A DNA stretch of 9,054 bases from Bacillota bacterium. Its GTDB lineage: Bacteria > Bacillota > Clostridia > Acetivibrionales > DSM-1351. Below, piece by piece: positions 8,001 to 9,054 of this stretch. Every line of letters begins with the position of its first letter. Within the stretch, counting starts at the first letter, position 1. Location: the NCBI GenBank assembly GCA_023412275.1, contig JAEYNY010000168.1, forward strand, positions 1 through 9,054, in the 5' to 3' direction. A program made the position numbers and the translations under genes. The notes beneath the pieces are model-generated. The model worked only from the letters and a program-made list of their open reading frames with translations, had not been told where the DNA came from and did no database searches.

Positions 8001-9054
8001 ACAAAAGCGCCAACAGCACCTGCCAATCTCAATAGTACAGCAAAGGCAGAGACGTCAATTACATTAAAATGGGATGCATCTACTGACAATATTCAAGTAA
8101 AGGGATATGAGATTTACAGGGATGAAATCAAATTGGCGACAACAACAAAGCTTGAGTATACCAATACAGGCTTGATACCGGGAAAAACTTATACATATAC
8201 TGTAAAAGCTTACGATATAGTAGGAAATAAATCAGATGATAGTAACGCGTTAAGTGTAACAACAGATTCAGACACACAGGCACCAACAGCACCTGCCAAT
8301 CTCAATAGTACAGCAAAGTCAGAGACGTCAATTACATTAAAATGGGATGCAGCAACCGACAATATTCAAGTAAAGGGATATGAGATTTACAGGGATGGAA
8401 TCAAATTGACGGCAACAACAAAGCTTGAGTATATTAATACAGGCTTGATACCGGGAAAAACTTATACATATACTGTAAAAGCTTATGATATAGTAGGAAA
8501 TAAATCAGATGATAGTAACGCATTAAATGTAACAACAGTTTCAGATACCCAAGCTCCAACAGCACCTACTAATCTCAATAGTACAGCAAAGGCAGAGACG
8601 TCAATTACATTAAAATGGGATGCATCCACTGACAATATTCAAGTAAAGGGATATGAGATTTACAGGGATGGAATCAAATTGGCAGCAACAACAAAGCTTG
8701 AGTATACTAATACAGGCTTAATACCCGGAAAATCTTATACATATACTGTAAAATCTTATGATATAGTAGGAAATAAATCAGATGATAGTGACGCATTAAG
8801 TGTAACAACAGTGGAAGACCTACAGGCACCAACAGCACCTACTAATCTCAATTGTACAGCAAAGGCAGAGACGTCAATTACACTAAAATGGGATGCAGCA
8901 ACCGACAATATTCAAGTAAAGGGATATGAGATTTACAGGGATGGAATCAAATTAACGACAACAACAAAGCTTGAGTATATTAATACAGGCTTGATACCCG
9001 GAAAAACTTACACCTATACGGTAAAAGCTTATGATATAGTAGGAAATAAATCAG
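1980..9054 (+). CDS. Giant secreted multidomain protein: propeller head, Ig-like and FN3 stalk (3' end beyond window)
   Basis: The frame runs 2358 codons without a stop to the window edge. Residues 1-27 form a signal peptide: two lysines, a run of Ile/Leu/Phe, and a V-N-A cleavage site. Seven propeller-type repeats follow (33-416), then three BIG2 domains (425-681), an Ig-like domain (688-785), an unrecognised region (786-1199) and a beta domain (1200-1325). After these come BIG2 domains 4 and 5 (1331-1500), a linker, two S-layer-protein-like repeats (1633-1813), a beta-sandwich (1817-1922), BIG2 domain 6 (1924-2007) and at least four FN3 repeats from 2010. BIG2 and FN3 domains are typical of bacterial adhesins and extracellular enzymes, where they act as stalks and spacers. 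I infer a surface or secreted binding protein. No catalytic motif was recognised. SLH, sortase or carbohydrate-binding modules would be expected after the FN3 array but cannot be seen. The gene has its own promoter and ribosome binding site. Confidence 0.92.
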   Translation, partial: MKKSVLNILIIIFIIFLIISLNYSVNASEAFNIEWEKILGGSDYEYGYSIQQTQDEGFILIGQKDYTCSGYMYDNCWILKFNKNGILEWQKTLGGCNDCFGKSIQQTEDGGYIVAGSSKTSYDYDYLVVKLSESGDVEWQKTLGGSGNDYANSIQQTNDGGYIVVGSSEAWYYGESSTGNHGKRDYWVIKLSASGVVEWQKSYGGSGNDEANSVQQTLDNGYIIVGSAESTGINSGDLGNIHGKKECWVIKLSENGTLQWEKPLGGSGEDSGASIKKTRDGGYIVAGRTDSNDGDVAEKNQYGGVDYWVIKLSSDGDIEWEHTYGRNDYSDHANDIIQSKDGGYVVVGTSGTYDTLQRCWTIKLSESGIIEWEKVTGTNNNDDANSLTEMQDGGYVMVGEHYDLSQSAYDLWLFKLNSNSTEVKTSAITITAPEISLNQYEEADISYTITPENASDKQVMWSSDSEDVARVVNGTVYANKPGTATITATTMDRFYQDHCTVTVSPITPIIPVSSLTIDKSMVYMEVNDVATINATIEPNNSSNRNVIWTNGGRSDIVSVDKYGNITAHKPGVAVIQAAVNDGDNYFWKECSVYVYDSIIHPSSIKLDKDEINLNQNESTELSLSILPLDTVNRDVIWSSSNENIATVVGGIIYTHNAGTAQITVTTSDGGLADSCTINVLNSTPNASAPNISTQPYDKTVNLGEVAALSISATATGTISYQWYSNTRDSVVGGAEIDGATYTTYNLPTSNVGITYYYCIVTNTDNNVSGIKTATSISDISAVTVSGTLTKGSITCDNAEVLALCESSKSADISIDFSDEQKRKEIFGLWNDDPIYYEIYYGKVDENSIYQGEKKLDFFTYNNTKRLVLNGDFTVNGKYIMKIYAGATKNSVLVTVNVTNKSDIKSFGHVNLPDGNKVAIIPCEIINRSKLTQDQVNTLNEISTCIKNYSVHDWSTHMEDYHKYNSMFPDGAFSNYLDARLKAQAKLALYTDLNDDKLINALRAASSEKLQEAYYELASAITCINTYEISESIKKNDPKPLLSKLCEIALSQDKVADIFTKGIPVIKIIYGVDSAFKTLGYISDSFTKNNVADNFQNLHDIFYKEYNFLLKDKFSDFPAVLPGEWLEITYHNEGWPTGIVITDSKVFSTSTIDSSTNNLNYVPCNIDVFNSQLKENDFSTDLIKDYPEKYIYEYITSKTILNIQCPIIIDVYYGSQVIANINNTEPMYLENEYGLFCSYYENGELEKKVILYNPNIKIVVKGTGTGTMDFSVLRIGSKVLFQLASSYENVPITSNTIITATDTNNLQKLNIDEDGDGTNDTQYTGTQYSVLTELELSDSNIAITKGNTYKLNYTLYPNSITNQSGTWWSNDISIANVDESGLITANNVGETDINLSVGYGLIKSCHVTVTKASSSSGESYSLTLNKSSLALTVGNTTQLIASVLSNNETNNNVIWSISSGNGVVSVNDGLVTALSEGTAVVKATSCEDSTKYSECVITVTSSGNDPQVPDTEPIEFNAGVSLTKTTDGFIAKIDRTQIPSSISGFTKISICQTEDISEHNIKELINNTETYLYGVGIYDEINGAGSGNSLKTGYNILMLLDNSNKVLGFYIIQKENDIPVDNGEKSTKPLINDVTVINNGGANDIIEMRNLKEGDHVLVYDSFDSQTAIIDLGVVNEGCNNLSTFSDLGDSDGKIYISITSVGMSESDRLEVDFSAPNGQSEKLDSNDLTNFWTVIPGFEGAVVVNNVNGGDIIKVYDQANGGNLLGMGTLPVMGNTGGEVVALETLPIDKVVYVSITRKGMFESERVSMTVTPPEPIVTVLNSEPYSVMSSNNFDQTFTISINGTGDFVDNLDKSYVTLNGDFSNLNVESITRNTETWKATIRLTGTLLRKTGSGTITVNSSGWMGFQENHPISATINVDSANIPVESIILKPVLSMQIGSSEQLEATIIPNEATNRDIKWSIISGSDKVTITNGVVKAIKIGTAVIRATSSENSNIFGDCTINIIDTKAPTAPANLNSTAKAETSITLKWDASTDNIQVKGYEIYRDEIKLATTTKLEYTNTGLIPGKTYTYTVKAYDIVGNKSDDSNALSVTTDSDTQAPTAPANLNSTAKSETSITLKWDAATDNIQVKGYEIYRDGIKLTATTKLEYINTGLIPGKTYTYTVKAYDIVGNKSDDSNALNVTTVSDTQAPTAPTNLNSTAKAETSITLKWDASTDNIQVKGYEIYRDGIKLAATTKLEYTNTGLIPGKSYTYTVKSYDIVGNKSDDSDALSVTTVEDLQAPTAPTNLNCTAKAETSITLKWDAATDNIQVKGYEIYRDGIKLTTTTKLEYINTGLIPGKTYTYTVKAYDIVGNKS
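2076..3227 (+). repeat. Seven tandem propeller-type repeats (residues 33-416)
   Basis: The unit is 50-61 residues long. It has the pattern EWxKxLGGS-x-ND-x-A-x-SIQQT-x-DGGYIV-x-GSS, then D-Y-W-V-I-K-L-S-x-S-G. Repeat starts are marked by Trp35, Trp89, Trp139, Trp199, Trp260, Trp320 and Trp372. The last unit closes with DLWLFKLN at 410-417. Seven four-stranded units fit a seven-bladed beta-propeller, a fold that usually binds ligands or partner proteins. Units 2 and 3 are almost identical over EWQKTLGG even at the DNA level (2241-2260 and 2391-2410), pointing to recent internal duplication. Units 3, 4 and 5 carry longer loops before the W-V-I-K-L strand. Similar repeats are common in secreted proteins of Bacteroidota, archaea and Clostridia, usually without a known function. 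Confidence 0.75.
3252..4022 (+). repeat. BIG2 Ig-like domains 1-3 (residues 425-681)
   Basis: Three consecutive units of about 80 residues show the BIG2 signature. Each has an early I-x-L-x-x-x-x-I/V-x-L strand, then V-x-W-S-S (VMWSSD, VIWTNG, VIWSSS), V-A/S-x-V, G-x-I/V-x-A/T, P/A-G-T/V-A-x-I and a final C-x-V/I-x-V strand. These domains form beta-sandwich stalks in surface proteins such as intimins and clostridial cell-wall enzymes. The boundaries are approximate (425-503, 512-596 and 600-681). Confidence 0.85.
4041..4334 (+). other. Ig-like domain (residues 688-785)
   Basis: The segment begins with A-P-x-I-S-T-Q-P and contains YQWYSN (Trp722), then ATYTTYNLP and YYYCIVTN (Cys758). This is the classic Ig-like pattern of a core tryptophan followed by Y-x-C-x-V-x-N. 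It resembles bacterial Ig-like modules seen in Clostridia and Listeria surface proteins and differs from the BIG2 units on either side. Confidence 0.7.
4335..5576 (+). other. Unrecognised central region of the giant protein (residues 786-1199)
   Basis: I do not recognise this region of about 414 residues. Its first part (786-900) looks beta-rich and could be another Ig-like module. It contains YEIYYGKVDE and VNGKYIMKIYAG. The middle (about 928-1114) is rich in Leu, Ala, Glu and Lys and looks largely helical, for example LDARLKAQAKLALYTDL and SEKLQEAYYELASAI. The last part (about 1115-1199) returns to strand-like sequence with GEWLEITYHNEGWPTGIVIT. No obvious catalytic motif was seen. It is the only substantial non-repeat, helix-rich part of a protein otherwise made of beta modules, so it is a candidate for a specific activity. 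Confidence 0.5.
5577..5954 (+). other. Beta domain with acidic Ca-binding-like loop (residues 1200-1325)
   Basis: The segment starts with QCPIIIDVYYGSQVIANINN, continues through VKGTGTGTMDFSVL and ends with NIDEDGDGTNDTQ. From memory, clostridial secreted proteins carry a similar module that starts CPVD-x-V-x-V-Y-D and ends G-T-x-x-G-x-M-x-Y-x-V, usually near the end of an enzymatic or repeat region. The DEDGDG-T-ND loop resembles calcium-binding loops. The module identification rests on recall of the pattern and has not been searched. Confidence 0.5.
5970..6479 (+). repeat. BIG2 Ig-like domains 4 and 5 (residues 1331-1500)
   Basis: Unit 4 contains GTWWSNDISIANVDESGL and ends SCHVTVT. Unit 5 starts LTLNKSSLALTVGNTTQL, contains VIWSISSG, GLVTALSEGTAVVKATS and ends ECVITVT. 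Both match the BIG2 pattern of the first three units, although unit 4 is more divergent. A short Ser-rich linker (ASSSSGES) separates them. Confidence 0.82.
6486..6875 (+). other. Unrecognised linker or domain (residues 1503-1632)
   Basis: This stretch follows BIG2 domain 5. It opens with a Pro/Asp-rich linker (NDPQVPDTEPIEF) and continues with alternating strand-like sequence, including YLYGVGIYDEIN and GYNILMLLDNSNKVLGFYII. A second acidic linker (DIPVDNGEKS) leads into the next repeats. It is probably another small beta domain; I do not recognise a family. Confidence 0.4.
6876..7418 (+). repeat. Pair of S-layer-protein-like repeats (residues 1633-1813)
   Basis: Two units share the order V-x-V-x-N-N, G-D-x-x-x-V-Y-D, a loop, then V/I-Y-V/I-S-I-T, G-M-x-E-S-D/E-R and a final V-x-M/V strand. 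The first has GDHVLVYDSF and IYISITSVGMSESDRLEV. The second has GDIIKVYDQANGGNLLGMG and VYVSITRKGMFESERVSM. From memory, such units (GDxIKVYDxxxGGxLLG with VYVSVTxxGxxES-x-R) occur in tandem in S-layer and cell-wall proteins of Bacillales and Clostridia. The first copy has diverged more than the second. Confidence 0.55.
7428..7745 (+). other. Beta-sandwich domain of unknown type (residues 1817-1922)
   Basis: The segment contains FTISINGTGDFVDNL, YVTLNGDFSNLNVESITR, ATIRLTGTLLRKTGSGTITVN and ends with SATINVD. The alternating hydrophobic pattern and final strand before the next BIG2 domain indicate a beta-sandwich, probably Ig-like. I do not recognise a named family. Confidence 0.4.
7749..8000 (+). 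repeat. BIG2 Ig-like domain 6 (residues 1924-2007)
   Basis: This unit starts VESIILKPVLSMQIGSSEQL. It contains NRDIKWSIISGSDKVTI, GVVKAIKIGTAVIRATSSE and ends DCTINIID. NRDIKW matches NRDVIW of BIG2 domain 3, so the units share recent ancestry. It leads directly into the FN3 array. Confidence 0.85.
8007..9054 (+). repeat. Tandem 273-base repeats encoding fibronectin type III domains (at least four)
   Basis: Unit starts (codon for Ala of APTAP) are at 8007, 8280, 8553 and 8826, an exact period of 273 bases or 91 residues; the fourth is cut by the window end. Each has SITLKWDA-x-TDNI, VKGYEIYRDG, LEY-x-NTGLIPGK-x-YTYTVK and AYDIVGNKSDDS, the standard bacterial FN3 pattern. Units 1 and 2 differ at about 17 of 273 bases by eye, so the array is recently amplified or kept uniform by recombination. 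Bacterial FN3 modules act mainly as spacers in extracellular carbohydrate-active enzymes and adhesins. Further copies probably lie downstream. Confidence 0.93.

Noticed and set aside
3182..8089. Minus-strand open frames opposite the giant gene
   Set aside because: They mirror the Ser/Thr/Ile-rich codons of the BIG2 and related repeats on the + strand and have hydrophobic, low-complexity translations without ribosome binding sites.
8007..9054. Regular repeats as a CRISPR array
   Set aside because: The 273-base units are contiguous, in frame and encode FN3 domains, with no short repeat and spacer structure.

Overview
The window is AT-rich DNA with strong AGGAGG-type ribosome binding sites, A/T-ending codons and clostridial-looking protein families. 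It most likely comes from an anaerobic Bacillota bacterium of class Clostridia. It holds two real genes, both on the + strand, plus the decayed remains of a third. No RNA gene, IS element or CRISPR array was seen.

Region 1 (1-304): a degenerate stretch. Around 1-33 and again from 121, frame +1 encodes pieces that look like the zinc-ribbon end of a large serine recombinase (C-x2-C-G, then W-x-C-x-T-Y ... GK-x2-C ... IP-x3-L). They are broken by stop codons and by a small inverted repeat (12-86). This is best read as the relic of a recombinase that once sat in tandem with the next gene.

Region 2 (305-1822): an apparently complete large serine recombinase of 505 residues. It has the catalytic R-V-S motif, the SRFGRNT motif, a central recombinase domain, a zinc-ribbon and a helical tail. 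Such enzymes excise and integrate mobile elements, so this end of the window is probably part of, or left over from, a mobile element.

Region 3 (1823-1979): a 157-base intergenic region with a good sigma-A-type promoter (TTGTAA, 17 bases, TATAAT, extended TG). A perfect 17-base palindrome covers its -35 box. An AT-only-but-one hairpin and a strong Shine-Dalgarno sequence follow.

Region 4 (1980-9054, running off the end): one uninterrupted frame of 2358 codons for a giant secreted protein. Its order is: signal peptide, seven propeller-type repeats, three BIG2 Ig-like domains, an Ig-like domain, an unrecognised central region with a helical part, a beta domain ending in a DEDGDG acidic loop, two BIG2 domains, a linker, two S-layer-protein-like repeats, another beta-sandwich, a sixth BIG2 domain, and at least four nearly identical 91-residue fibronectin type III repeats. 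The C-terminus, and therefore how the protein is anchored, lies outside the window. The overall plan suggests a surface-displayed or secreted adhesin or binding protein with a head and a long stalk. That function is inferred from architecture; no enzyme active site was recognised.

The two genes do not look like an operon: the giant gene has its own promoter. The most notable points are the giant protein's orphan central region, the alternating A-B-A-B pattern of its FN3 repeats, the palindrome over its promoter, and a site-specific recombinase lying next to a repeat-rich surface gene.
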